DNA from: Myxococcales bacterium
Lineage (GTDB): Bacteria; Myxococcota_A; Polyangia; Polyangiales; Houyiibacteriaceae
Assembly (NCBI GenBank): GCA_012744445.1
Contig: JAAYBZ010000040.1
Coordinates: forward strand, 1 to 32,895
DNA length: 32,895 nt
Direction of reading: 5' to 3'
Shown here: one piece after another, positions 7,738 to 16,250 of the stretch
How the letters are laid out: each line of letters begins with the position of its first letter
Numbering within the stretch: position 1 is the stretch's first letter
The notes under the pieces: model-generated
Told to the model about the DNA's origin: nothing
What the model saw: the letters and a program-made list of their open reading frames with translations, nothing else
Databases searched by the model: none
Made by a program: the position numbers and the translations under genes

Positions 7738-9204
7738 TCACGGGCTCTTGAGCTCTCGCCGCGCCTTCACGCGCGTCTCCAGGCGGTCGACGATCTCCTC
7801 CTTGGCCACGCGACCGAAGTCGTTGGCCGCCGTCACCGAGAGGAGGAAGAGGCGCGAGCTCGCCTCCGTGCGGAAGAACGGCGGCTCGCCGGAGAGGGCG
7901 CGCTCGACGTCGACGCCGCTCGCGTGGCCGCTGCCGAAGAGCGTGGCGAGCCCCACCTGCAGCCAGCGCCCCTTCCGGTGCACCGCGAGGTTGAACGAGA
8001 AGCCGTACCGGTGGATGTGGGCGGACTCGTATTCCTCGGAAGTCTCCTGGATCTTCGGATCCGGATCGAAGTTCGTGAGGAAGCCCGTGCGGATGTAGAC
8101 CTCTTTGGCGACCTGCACGTCGCTGCCGAGGTAGACGTTGCCCACCATCCTGCGATACCCGCGCGCGTCGAAGAGGACGCCAGTCGGTGGGATGCGATCC
8201 TCGAGCCCCTCGATCTCACCCACGCGCAGCACGTCGCGCTGGGTGACTCGACCGACGACCTGGACGTCCATGCTGAGGAGCACGCGTTTCCACGGGCCGT
8301 ACGCCACGCCGCCGCGCACCTGCCACGGGATGGGGATGCTGCTCTCGGCGCGTTCTTCGAAGAAGACGAAGGTCGCCTGCGATGGCTCGACGCTTCCGTC
8401 CACGTCCGAGAGCGAGAAGCGGAGCTTGGTGCGTTTCCACACGCGCCATCCAGGCGCTTGCGCCACGAGCCCGATCCGCCAACGACCGAACCGCTTCATG
8501 CCGCCGAAGCGGAAGACGAGATCGAAGCTGCGGATGGAGAGGCGCGTGTTACGGTTCAGCGTGCTCGCGCCCTCGAAGAAGGGCGCGCTCGGCGAAGGGA
8601 TCCCGCCGAGCTGCACGTCGACCGTCTCCGCGTGCGTCAGCGTGCGCGGCGCGAGGAAGACGCTCAGCCCCCACCCGGCGGTCGCGTTGATCCGATGTCC
8701 GACGCTGAGCCCGTAGTAGGGCGCGCGATAGGAGCGGTCGTAGAGGATCGTGCCCGAGCGCCCCTCGGCGTCCGTCACCTGCAGATCCCCGGTGAAGCGG
8801 TAGCGGTCGAGCGTGAACGCCGAGAACGCCACGATGACGGGGCGGACGCCTTCTCGATCCTTCTTCCCGTACGACGTCGAGACCGCGGCGAACATCGGGA
8901 GCGTGGGATCGGACTTCTCCGTGAGGCCCGCGCGGCCGAAGCCGGTGCGGAGGTACTCGCCGATCTCGACGCGCTCGAAGCTGTTGACCGTGACGTTGGC
9001 CGAGATGCGCGTCACCGCTTCGAAGCCGAGACCCGCCGGGTTGTAGTACGTCGCCGTGTTGTCGTCGGCGATGGCGGTGAACGCCGTCCCCATGCCAGCC
9101 GCGCGCCCGCCGAGGTTCAGCGTGTGATAGCTCCCCTGGGCGCCCGCGCGCGCCGGGAGGCAGAGCGCGAGCACGACCCACGCGCGAGCGAGGCGGCGAT
9201 CCAT
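7738..9204 (-). CDS. FadL/TodX-type outer-membrane transport protein
   Basis: This 488-residue protein is probably a beta-barrel porin for hydrophobic compounds in the outer membrane. Residues 1-22 form a signal peptide (RLARAWVVLALCLPARAGA). The mature N-terminus carries the family hallmark: 'NLGGRAAGMGTAFTAIADD' followed by 'YYNPAGLG', the hatch region of OMPP1/FadL proteins. The rest shows alternating amphipathic strands (for example RISANVTVNSFERVEIG and YIRTGFLTNFD). FadL proteins move long-chain fatty acids, aromatic hydrocarbons or sterol-like molecules. The gene ends one base from the SDR of the first acyl-CoA dehydrogenase operon, facing it, so it supplies a plausible uptake route without being co-transcribed. 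Its own upstream neighbour on this strand is the small hypothetical at 9253-9723. Confidence 0.87.
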   Translation of the reverse strand: MDRRLARAWVVLALCLPARAGAQGSYHTLNLGGRAAGMGTAFTAIADDNTATYYNPAGLGFEAVTRISANVTVNSFERVEIGEYLRTGFGRAGLTEKSDPTLPMFAAVSTSYGKKDREGVRPVIVAFSAFTLDRYRFTGDLQVTDAEGRSGTILYDRSYRAPYYGLSVGHRINATAGWGLSVFLAPRTLTHAETVDVQLGGIPSPSAPFFEGASTLNRNTRLSIRSFDLVFRFGGMKRFGRWRIGLVAQAPGWRVWKRTKLRFSLSDVDGSVEPSQATFVFFEERAESSIPIPWQVRGGVAYGPWKRVLLSMDVQVVGRVTQRDVLRVGEIEGLEDRIPPTGVLFDARGYRRMVGNVYLGSDVQVAKEVYIRTGFLTNFDPDPKIQETSEEYESAHIHRYGFSFNLAVHRKGRWLQVGLATLFGSGHASGVDVERALSGEPPFFRTEASSRLFLLSVTAANDFGRVAKEEIVDRLETRVKARRELKSP

Positions 9205-9252
9205 CCTCGTTCGAAGTACGTCGCGCCCCGCACGGATCTTTCTCCGCCAGCG

Positions 9253-9723
9253 TCAGTGGATGGGGATGGTCGGCGCCTGCATGCCCGCCCGCGACGCGAC
9301 GACGAGCCGCCCCAGCTTGGCGAGCCTGTCCTCGTCGACCCGCACGCCGCGGTCGGGGATCGCGATCCCCTCCGGGAGCCATTCCGGCACGAAGAGGATG
9401 GGGTTCGCCGCGCCGTCGTAGCCGAGCTGGACGAGGAGCTCGGGCATGAAGTCACGGCAACGCTTCTCGCAGCAGGAGAATCGCTCGAGCACGCGATAGA
9501 GCCCCTCGGGGGGGAGCGGCACGAGCGTATGCGCGACGTCGGGGCTCGGGAGCGTCACGCCGGTCGCCGAGAACTCCGCGCGGTTCGCGCGCCATCCCGT
9601 GGGCAGGTATACGCCGGGGCCGGGCTCCCCGTGGTTGTGGAAGTACACCAAGCGTCCGGCCGGAACGCCGGCGATCTCGACGGTCGTTCGGTAGAGGCCG
9701 CACGGCGGAAGAGGGACGTTCAT
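9253..9723 (-). CDS. Hypothetical protein with a Cys cluster
   Basis: This 156-residue protein begins MNVPLPPCGLYRTT. I do not recognise a family. The sequence has two similar phrases, 'PLPPCGLYRTTVEI' (residues 4-17) and 'PLPPEGLYRVLERF' (near residues 74-87), which suggests an internal duplication of a small beta-rich unit. Between them lies 'YFHNHGEPGPGVYLPTGW', and after the second comes a cysteine knot, CCEKRC (near residues 89-94), that could bind metal or form disulfides. No signal peptide or membrane segment is visible. It is upstream of the FadL gene on the same strand (48-base gap), so the two may be co-transcribed, and it diverges from the membrane-protein gene at 9776. Confidence 0.72.
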   Translation of the reverse strand: MNVPLPPCGLYRTTVEIAGVPAGRLVYFHNHGEPGPGVYLPTGWRANRAEFSATGVTLPSPDVAHTLVPLPPEGLYRVLERFSCCEKRCRDFMPELLVQLGYDGAANPILFVPEWLPEGIAIPDRGVRVDEDRLAKLGRLVVASRAGMQAPTIPIH

Positions 9724-9775
9724 CGAGCCTCATCTTGCGCGACGCGCGGCGCGGCGTCGAACGCTCGCCCGTGAC

Positions 9776-10159
9776 ATGATGGCGCCGATGCGCGAGCTCG
9801 CGATCGTCCTCGGGCTGCTCCTCGTCTTCGGCGCGCTGGCGATCGCCGCGGAAGCGCCTATCCTCGAGGCGATCTCGCTCGGCGCGTGGGTCGGCCTCCT
9901 CGGCGCCGCGGTCGGCGTGCCCTCCGGCGTCGCCTATCACGTGGCGCTCCACCGCGCGCTCTCCCCTCGCGGCGAGCTCCCCTCGGGCTGGCTCCTCCGC
10001 CCGCTCGAGCTCCATCCGCGCCTCCGTCCCGACGAGCGGCCGCTCGTCCTCTCGCTCTGCTACCTCGGCGCGGCCGGGTTCGTGGCGATCTGCGTGGGGA
10101 TCGCGATCGTCGGCTGCGCGCTCTTCCTCGCCTTCTCGCGCGGAGAGCTCCAGCTCTAG
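9776..10159 (+). CDS. Small integral membrane protein, unknown function
   Basis: This 127-residue protein has about three hydrophobic segments: residues 6-24 (ELAIVLGLLLVFGALAIAA), about 33-55 (SLGAWVGLLGAAVGVPSGVAYHV) and about 91-118 (LSLCYLGAAGFVAICVGIAIVGCALFL). An Arg/Pro-rich loop separates the second and third. No family is recognised. Three ATGs lie close together (9776, 9779, 9788), and the exact start is uncertain. The 3' end overlaps the end of the convergent OsmC-like gene by 4 bases. Confidence 0.65.
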   Translation: MMAPMRELAIVLGLLLVFGALAIAAEAPILEAISLGAWVGLLGAAVGVPSGVAYHVALHRALSPRGELPSGWLLRPLELHPRLRPDERPLVLSLCYLGAAGFVAICVGIAIVGCALFLAFSRGELQL

Positions 10160-10596
10160 CCCGCCAGGCGGGCCTCGAAGGAGACGCGGATCGCGGGATC
10201 GAGCGAGGCGCTCGCCGAGCAGTACTTCTCCACCGAGAGGCGGACGGCGCGATCGAGCTTCTGCGGGGCCACCGGTCCGTGCGCGACGAAGACGAGCCGG
10301 ACGTCGGTGAACGGCGCGGGGACGGCGTCGGCGCGGATCCCCTCCACCTCGATCTCGAGCTTCTCGAGCGGCTCCCGCTGCTGGCGGAGGATCTTGCACA
10401 CGTCCATGGCCGCGCAGCCGGCGATCGAGGCGAGGAAGAGCTCCATCGGGCGCATGCCGAGGCCTTGGCCGCCGAGCTCGGCGGGGCCGTCGAGGACGAG
10501 CTTCCCGCCGGAGCCCTCGGCCACGGCTTCGAAGGCGACGGGCGCGATGGACTCGAGCTTCACCCGGAGCGTGCGCTTCTCCAAGCTCTCATCCAT
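10156..10596 (-). CDS. OsmC/Ohr-family protein
   Basis: This 146-residue OsmC-family protein belongs to a group of peroxiredoxin-like enzymes that reduce organic hydroperoxides with paired cysteines. The two expected cysteines are visible: C61 in the central helix (LFLASIAGCAAMDVCKIL) and C126 in 'VEKYCSASASL'. An extra Cys67 lies one helix turn further on. The 'RPMELFLASIAGC' helix is diagnostic of the family. It is probably the YhfA-like branch rather than Ohr, judged from 'DVCKILRQQREPLEKLEIEVEG'. The ATG overlaps the last 8 bases of cysM (ATGGATGA), so translation is probably coupled and both proteins may serve thiol redox metabolism. Confidence 0.88.
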   Translation of the reverse strand: MDESLEKRTLRVKLESIAPVAFEAVAEGSGGKLVLDGPAELGGQGLGMRPMELFLASIAGCAAMDVCKILRQQREPLEKLEIEVEGIRADAVPAPFTDVRLVFVAHGPVAPQKLDRAVRLSVEKYCSASASLDPAIRVSFEARLAG

Positions 10597-11506
10597 GGCG
10601 CGCCTCGGCGTCGAAGAGCGAGGAGGAGAGGTAACGATCGCCGCGATCGCAGAGGATGCAGACGACCACGCCGTCTTCGCCCCGCGCGTCGAGCTCTTCG
10701 CACACGCGACGCGCGGCCCACACGGCGCCGCCCGAGCTCACGCCCACCGAGACGCCCTCCTCCCGGGAGAGCCGACGCGTCTCGCGCTCGGCGTCCTCTT
10801 GCGTGACGTCCACGATGCGATCGACGCGCGCGGGCTCGTAGATCTTGGGGAGGTACTCGACGGGCCACCGCCGGATCCCGGGGATGGACGAGCCGTCGGT
10901 GGGCTGGCAACCGACGATCTGCACCGCCGGATCCACCTGCTTGAGGAAGCGCGAGACGCCCATGATCGTCCCCGTCGTGCCCATGGCGCTCACGAAGTGC
11001 GTGATCCGACCGTTCGTCGCGGCCCAGATCTCGGGGCCCGTGGTCTCGTAGTGCGCGCGCCAATTGTCCGGGTTCGAGAACTGGTCGAGCATGAGCGCGC
11101 CGCCCTCGGCCACCTTGGCGTGCGCGTAGTCGATGGCGCCCTCCATGCCTCGCTCGGCCGGGGTGAGCGTGACGATGGCGCCGTAGGCGCGCATCTGCTT
11201 CACGCGCTCGGCCGTGGCGTTCTCCGGCATCACGAGCTCGATCTCGTAGCCGCGCGCCGCGGCGATCATCGCGAGCGCGATGCCGGTATTCCCGCTGGTG
11301 GGCTCGACGAGCCGCATCCCCGGGCGGAGGTCGCCGCGCTCTTCGGCGCGCAGGATCATCGAGCGCGCCGGGCGATCCTTGACGCTCCCGCCAGGGTTGT
11401 TGCCCTCGAGCTTGCCGAAGAGCCGGACGCCCGGGCGTTTCACGCAGCTCGCGAGCTCCACGAGGGGGGTGTTTCCGACCAGGTCGATGATCGTCGTCTT
11501 CTGCAT
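10589..11506 (-). CDS. cysM: Cysteine synthase B (PLP-dependent)
   Basis: This 305-residue PLP enzyme makes cysteine from O-acetylserine and sulfide or thiosulfate. The PLP lysine is K43 in NNPGGSVKDRP, and the phosphate/substrate loop is TSGNTG at residues 70-75. 'GIRRWPVEYLPKIY' is the CysM-specific segment that separates it from CysK, and 'GVSSGGAVWAA' near the end binds PLP phosphate. ATG at 11506 is chosen over 11542 because MQKTTIIDLVGNTPL is the usual start and GGGAG lies about 9 bases upstream. The gene lies 78 bases downstream of the M42 peptidase gene and overlaps the OsmC-family gene. It could share a transcript with the osmolyte genes or start its own. Confidence 0.94.
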   Translation of the reverse strand: MQKTTIIDLVGNTPLVELASCVKRPGVRLFGKLEGNNPGGSVKDRPARSMILRAEERGDLRPGMRLVEPTSGNTGIALAMIAAARGYEIELVMPENATAERVKQMRAYGAIVTLTPAERGMEGAIDYAHAKVAEGGALMLDQFSNPDNWRAHYETTGPEIWAATNGRITHFVSAMGTTGTIMGVSRFLKQVDPAVQIVGCQPTDGSSIPGIRRWPVEYLPKIYEPARVDRIVDVTQEDAERETRRLSREEGVSVGVSSGGAVWAARRVCEELDARGEDGVVVCILCDRGDRYLSSSLFDAEARHG

Positions 11507-11584
11507 GGGCTCGCTCTCCCGCCCGAGGCGGGCTCGGAGCATAACTCGTCACGCCCCTTGCGTCCCGCGGCGGCCTCGGCGCGT

Positions 11585-12715
11585 TCACATGGGCTGGTAC
11601 GGGAACCCATCGAGGGGAGCCATGAGCTTCCGATCGCGGAGGAACGTGGGCTCGGACTGCATGTAGACCACGAGCAGCTCGGCCAGGGATCGCAGCGAGG
11701 AGACGTGCGTCCGCTCGTAGCCGTGGGAGGCGTCGGCGCCGAAGCAGACGAGCGCGGCCCGGAGATCGTTGCCGGCCTCGACCGCGGACGCCGCGTCGGT
11801 GCGGTAGTATTTGAAGACGTCGCGCTGGTGCTCGATGTCGTGCTCGCGGCAGAGCCGGATGAGCTTCTGCGTGAGGTGGTAGTCGAAGGGCCCGCTCCCA
11901 TCCATCATGGCGATGGTCACGCCCGTCTCCCGCGAGTTCTGGCCCGGCGCAGGCGTGGCGTTGTCGATGCTCACGAGCTCGGCCACGTCGCCGTGGAGCG
12001 CGGCGGACGCACCCGAGCCCACCTCCTCGGTGATGGTGAAGAGCAGGTGGATGTCGACCGGGATCACGATCCCGCCGCGGGCCTCGGCGTCGCGGATCGC
12101 CTTCGTGGCCGCGAGGAGCGCCGCCGTGCCCGCCTTGTCGTCGAGGTGCCGCGAGACGACGAACCCCGACGGCGTGAGCTCGGTGTCGGGGTCGATCGCG
12201 ATGAAGTCGCCGACGTGGACGCCCTTGGCCTCGAGGTCCGCGCGCGTCTCGACGAGCTCGTCGACGCGGAGCTCCACGTTCTCCCAGGCCACCGGCAAGG
12301 TATCGACCTCGAGGTTGAAGGTATGCCCCGAGGCCTTGAGGGGGAGGATGGTCCCGCGGCGCGGCCCCGTCTCCGTGAAGATGGTGCAGCGCGCGCCCTC
12401 GGCAAAGCGGCTCGACCAGCTCCCGATCGGCGCGACCGCACATCGCCCGTTGTCCTTCACGAGCTTCACCATCGCCCCGAGCGTGTCGAGGTGGGCCACG
12501 ATGGCGCGGTCCGGCGTCTTGTGGCGACCGTCGACCGTCGCGCGGATCGCCCCGCGGCGCGTGAGCTCGAAGGGGACGTCGAGGCGCTCGAGCTCCTCGC
12601 CGACCCAGTGCACCACCTCGTCGGTGTAGCCGGTGGGGCTCGGGATCGAGAGCAAGGTCTCGAGCGTGTCGAGACAGTAGTCCATGTCGATCTGGAGCTT
12701 CTTCACGTGGACCAT
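11585..12715 (-). CDS. M42-family peptidase of the NAGGN osmoprotectant locus
   Basis: This 376-residue co-catalytic metallopeptidase has visible metal and catalytic residues: H75 and D77 (AHLDT), bridging D192 (HLDDKAG), E230-E231 (ITEEVGSG), a later Asp (SIDNATP) and a C-terminal His (ASHGYERTH). This is the M42 aminopeptidase set. The subfamily call comes from context: it is third after asnO and ngg, the same order as in Pseudomonas NAGGN loci, where an M42 peptidase always accompanies the biosynthetic genes. Its role there (turnover of the dipeptide or supply of precursors) is not settled. The ATG at 12715 lies 2 bases after the ngg stop, so the genes are translationally linked. Confidence 0.9.
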   Translation of the reverse strand: MVHVKKLQIDMDYCLDTLETLLSIPSPTGYTDEVVHWVGEELERLDVPFELTRRGAIRATVDGRHKTPDRAIVAHLDTLGAMVKLVKDNGRCAVAPIGSWSSRFAEGARCTIFTETGPRRGTILPLKASGHTFNLEVDTLPVAWENVELRVDELVETRADLEAKGVHVGDFIAIDPDTELTPSGFVVSRHLDDKAGTAALLAATKAIRDAEARGGIVIPVDIHLLFTITEEVGSGASAALHGDVAELVSIDNATPAPGQNSRETGVTIAMMDGSGPFDYHLTQKLIRLCREHDIEHQRDVFKYYRTDAASAVEAGNDLRAALVCFGADASHGYERTHVSSLRSLAELLVVYMQSEPTFLRDRKLMAPLDGFPYQPM

Positions 12716-12717
12716 GG

Positions 12718-14460
12718 CTACGCCGCGGGTTCTCGAGACGAGGTCTCGGGGAAGAGGAGATCGACGAAGCGTTCCGCCGTGGGCCGCGGCTCGTGGTTCG
12801 CGAGCCCCGGTCGTTCGTTCGCCTCGATGAAGGCGTAGTCGGCGCCGCGCACGTCGGAGGTGATGAAGTCCAGGCCCACGACGGGGATGTCGATCACGCG
12901 CGCGACCCGGAGCGCTGCCTCGGCGATCGTCGCGGAGAGATCGTCCGTCACGTCGTGGAGCGTTCCTCCCGTGTGGAGGTTGGCGGTCTTGCGCACGACG
13001 AGGCGCCTCCCTCGCGGGAGGACGTCGGTCAGCGCGTATCCGGCCTCTTCCACGCAGCGGCGCGTCTCCTCGTCTTCGGGGATGCGGCTCTCCCCCTGGG
13101 TCGCGGCAGCGCGTCGTCGGCTCTGCTTGCGGATGAGCTCGAGCACCGAGTGCTCGCCCGTCCCGATCACCTGCGCGGGCCTTCGGATCGCGGCGGCGAC
13201 GATCTCTTGGTTGATGACGACCACGCGGAGATCGTCGCCCTCCACGTACTCCTCGAGGAGGACGCGCTCGGCGTGGTGCTTCGCGCGCTCGATCGCTCGC
13301 GCGAGCGTCGCCGAGTCGCGGACGTCGACCGACACCCCGGCGCCCTGCTCTCCGCGGGCGGGCTTCACCACCACACGCCCGTGCTCCTCGAGGAAGTCCA
13401 GGCTCTCCTCCATCGACCCCACGACGCGCTGCGCGGGCACGGCGATGCCGGCCTCCGAGACGAGCTTCCACGCGAGCCGCTTGTCGTCGCAGATCCCGAG
13501 GGCGACCGCCGAGGTGAGCTCGGAGAGCGACTCGCGACACCGGATGGTCCGCCCGCCGAACGTGAGCGCGAAGAGGTTGGTCTCCTCGTCGACGATCTTC
13601 ACGCCGATGCCGCGTCGCCGCGCCTCTTCCACGATGATCTTGGCGTAGGGGTTGAGGTCGGCCTCGGGCGGTGGGCCCATGAAGAGCCGCTCGTTGAAAG
13701 CGTTCTTGTGCTTGAGGCAGAAGACGGGGACCCGCTCGAAGCCGAGCTTCTCGTAGAGGCGGATGGCCTGCGCGTTGTCGTGTTGGACGGAGAGGTCCAT
13801 GTGAGCGCGTCCCTTGGCCTGGTAGTGCTCGGCGAGCCACCGCACGAGCGCGTCACCCACGCCGGGCAGCTCGGCCTGCGGATCCACCGCGAGGCACCAC
13901 AGGCTCGAGCCCTTCTCCGGATCGTCGAAGGCCATCACGTGATCGACGCCCGTGACGGTCCCGACGATCTCGCCCGTCCGCGCGTCCTCCGCCACGAGGT
14001 GCGTGAGCACCTTCGAGGTCCGCTTGGCCACCACGAAGTCCACGTCCACGGGGGCCATCCCGCGCGCGCGATAGAGCCGGTTCATCGCCTCGGCGTCCGC
14101 GCGGCTCGTCACCCGCCGGACCACGACGTCCTTGGCGGGCAGATCCGACGGTCGATAGCGCTCGAACCAGAGCCGGTAGGTGTGCGACGGATCGAGGAAG
14201 AGATCCTGCGGCGCGATGGAGAGGACGACGTGCGGATCGCGGAGGTAGATCGCGATGTCGCGCGCGCCGGGGCGTTCGCGGAGGAGTTCTTCCGCGAGCC
14301 GCGCGTTGGAGCGGAAGGTATGCCCGAAGAGGAGGCGCCCCCATCCGCATCGGACGACGACGTCCTCGGCGAGGCGCTTGGCCTCGGGCCCGCGCGGCGG
14401 GCGCCAGCTTCGGAGGGAGAGCCCCTCGAATCGGCCTCGACTTCCGGGATCGTGGGTCAT
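12718..14460 (-). CDS. ngg: N-acetylglutaminylglutamine synthetase (GNAT + ATP-grasp fusion)
   Basis: This 580-residue bifunctional enzyme should build N-acetylglutaminylglutamine, the precursor of the osmolyte NAGGN. The N-terminal half is a GNAT acetyltransferase (approximately 105-265), ending in 'AIRLYEKLGFERVPVFCLKHKNAFNE'. The C-terminal half (approximately 320-575) is an ATP-grasp ligase of the cyanophycin-synthetase type: 'VVVKPARGEQGAGVSV', 'LLEEYVEGDDLRVVVI', 'TANLHTGGTLHDVTD' and 'FIEANERPGLANH'. This fusion is specific to the NAGGN pathway. ATG at 14460 is preferred to the upstream one at 14505, since the latter lies inside asnO and the former has a purine-rich AGAGG site upstream. 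The gene starts 20 bases after asnO ends. Confidence 0.93.
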   Translation of the reverse strand: MTHDPGSRGRFEGLSLRSWRPPRGPEAKRLAEDVVVRCGWGRLLFGHTFRSNARLAEELLRERPGARDIAIYLRDPHVVLSIAPQDLFLDPSHTYRLWFERYRPSDLPAKDVVVRRVTSRADAEAMNRLYRARGMAPVDVDFVVAKRTSKVLTHLVAEDARTGEIVGTVTGVDHVMAFDDPEKGSSLWCLAVDPQAELPGVGDALVRWLAEHYQAKGRAHMDLSVQHDNAQAIRLYEKLGFERVPVFCLKHKNAFNERLFMGPPPEADLNPYAKIIVEEARRRGIGVKIVDEETNLFALTFGGRTIRCRESLSELTSAVALGICDDKRLAWKLVSEAGIAVPAQRVVGSMEESLDFLEEHGRVVVKPARGEQGAGVSVDVRDSATLARAIERAKHHAERVLLEEYVEGDDLRVVVINQEIVAAAIRRPAQVIGTGEHSVLELIRKQSRRRAAATQGESRIPEDEETRRCVEEAGYALTDVLPRGRRLVVRKTANLHTGGTLHDVTDDLSATIAEAALRVARVIDIPVVGLDFITSDVRGADYAFIEANERPGLANHEPRPTAERFVDLLFPETSSREPAA

Positions 14461-14480
14461 CGTCTCTCGCCTCTCTTGGG

Positions 14481-16250
14481 TCAGAGACCGTGCGACGCGA
14501 GCCACAACTCGAGGAGCGCCATCTGCCAGAGCTTGGATCCGCCGAGTGGCGTGATCGCCGCGGGGTCGTGTGGCGCGGCGAGCAAGGCGCGCACCGCGTT
14601 CTCGCGGAAGAGGCCACGCTCCTTCGCGGCCCGTGAAGCGAACGCGTCCTTCACGCGCTCGAGGAGCGCCCCGTCCAGGTATTTGAGCGCGGGCACGGGG
14701 AAGTATCCCTTGGGCCGATCGATCACCTCGTCGGGCACGAGGCCGCGCGCCGCTTCCTTGAGCACGAGCTTCCCTCCCTTCCCCACCTTGAGCTCCGCGG
14801 GGATGCGCGCAGCGAGCTCGACCACCTCGTGATCCAAGAACGGGACGCGCGCTTCGAGCCCGAAGGCCATCGTCATGTTGTCCACGCGCTTCACGGGGTC
14901 CTCCACGAGCATCACCGTGGTGTCGAGGCGGAGCGCCGCGTCGATGCCGCGCTCGGCGCCCGGCCGCGCGAAGTGCGCGCGCACGAATTCGAGCGACGCG
15001 TCCTCATCCAGGAGCTCGGGCGAGAGCGTGCGCGCCATCTCCTCGTGGTCGCGATCGAAGAAGAGGCGCGCATAATCGCCGAGTGGATCGCGGCTCTCGA
15101 GGAGCGGCGGGTACCAGTGGTAGCCGCCGAAGACCTCGTCGGCGCCCTGGCCGCTCTGCACGACCTTGATCGACCTCGAGACCTCACGGCTCAAGAGGTA
15201 GAAGCCCACGTTGTCGTGGCTCACCATCGGCTCCGACTGCGCGTGGATCGCGCCGTCGATGTGCCGGACGAGCTCGCTCGACGGGATGAAGATGCGGTGG
15301 TGGTCGGTCTCGAAGCGCTCGGCCACGAGATCCGAGTACCGGAACTCATCGCCCTCCTCGCCGCCCGCGGACTCGAAGCCGATCGAGAAGGTGGAGAGCC
15401 GGTGTTGCCCTGCCTCGCGGATGAGCGCGACGAGCAGGCTCGAATCCAGCCCGCCCGAGAGGAGGACCCCGACCGGCACGTCCGCCACGAGGCGACGCTC
15501 CACCGCGCGACGGAGCGCCTCGAGGACTCCGTCCTTCCACATCTCGAAGCTCGGCCGTCGGTCGGGCGCGAAGGCGAGCTCCCAGTACGTCCATCGCCGC
15601 GTGGTGCCGTCGGGCTCGATCGTCATCGCGGTGGCGGGCGGCAGCTTCTCGACGCCGCGGAGGATCGTACGGGGCGCCGGCACCACGCTGTGGAAGCTCA
15701 TGTAGTGGTGGAGCGCGATGGGATCGATCGAGGTGTCGAGCTCGCCGCCCGCGACGAGCGCGGGCAGGGTGGAACCGAAGCGCAGCCCGCCGGGCACGGA
15801 GGCGAGGTAGAGCGGTTTGACGCCGAGGCGATCCCTCGCGAGGAAGACGCGGCCCGTCTCGCGCTCGACGATCGCGAAGGCGAACATCCCGGCGAGGCGC
15901 TCCACGCAGCCCTCACCCCACGCGTGATACGCCTTGAGGATCACCTCGGTGTCGCCCTCCGAGAAGAAGGTGAACCCCTCGGCCTCGAGCTCCGCGCGCA
16001 GCGCGCGGTAGTTGTAGATGCAGCCGTTGAAGGCGATCACGAGCCCGAGCTGGGGATCGACCATCGGCTGCTGGGCGCGCTCGGAGAGGTCGATGATCTT
16101 CAGCCGGCGGTGCGCGAGAGCGACCGGCCCCTGGGCGTAGAGGCCCGCGCCGTCCGGTCCACGCGGCCCGAGGAGCTCGGCCATCCGTTCCACGCGGGCC
16201 GCCGAGGCCATGCGCCCGTCGTGTCGGACCTCACCGACGAACCCGCACAT
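14481..16250 (-). CDS. asnO: N-acetylglutaminylglutamine amidotransferase (asparagine synthase-like)
   Basis: This 589-residue class II glutamine amidotransferase should amidate N-acetylglutaminylglutamine to give NAGGN, a compatible solute. Cys2 (MCGFVGEVRHDG) is the glutaminase nucleophile. The synthetase domain has the PP-loop SGGLDSS at residues 265-271, and 'SGQGADEVFGGYHWY' and 'EARVPFLDHEVVE' follow as in asparagine synthases. The glutaminase motif reads NGCIYNY where typical AsnB has NGEIYN, which I believe marks this subfamily. It is the first gene of the leftward run asnO-ngg-M42 peptidase-cysM-osmC-like. The upstream 225-base region is shared with the divergent acyl-CoA ligase. In Pseudomonas and Sinorhizobium these genes are salt-induced; no such control site can be read here. 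Confidence 0.93.
   Translation of the reverse strand: MCGFVGEVRHDGRMASAARVERMAELLGPRGPDGAGLYAQGPVALAHRRLKIIDLSERAQQPMVDPQLGLVIAFNGCIYNYRALRAELEAEGFTFFSEGDTEVILKAYHAWGEGCVERLAGMFAFAIVERETGRVFLARDRLGVKPLYLASVPGGLRFGSTLPALVAGGELDTSIDPIALHHYMSFHSVVPAPRTILRGVEKLPPATAMTIEPDGTTRRWTYWELAFAPDRRPSFEMWKDGVLEALRRAVERRLVADVPVGVLLSGGLDSSLLVALIREAGQHRLSTFSIGFESAGGEEGDEFRYSDLVAERFETDHHRIFIPSSELVRHIDGAIHAQSEPMVSHDNVGFYLLSREVSRSIKVVQSGQGADEVFGGYHWYPPLLESRDPLGDYARLFFDRDHEEMARTLSPELLDEDASLEFVRAHFARPGAERGIDAALRLDTTVMLVEDPVKRVDNMTMAFGLEARVPFLDHEVVELAARIPAELKVGKGGKLVLKEAARGLVPDEVIDRPKGYFPVPALKYLDGALLERVKDAFASRAAKERGLFRENAVRALLAAPHDPAAITPLGGSKLWQMALLELWLASHGL

Noticed and set aside
10307..14832. Two long plus-strand open frames (843 and 679 codons) opposite cysM, the M42 peptidase, ngg and asnO
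   Set aside because: They read as Arg/His/Glu/Asp-rich antisense text; four well-defined enzymes occupy the minus strand.
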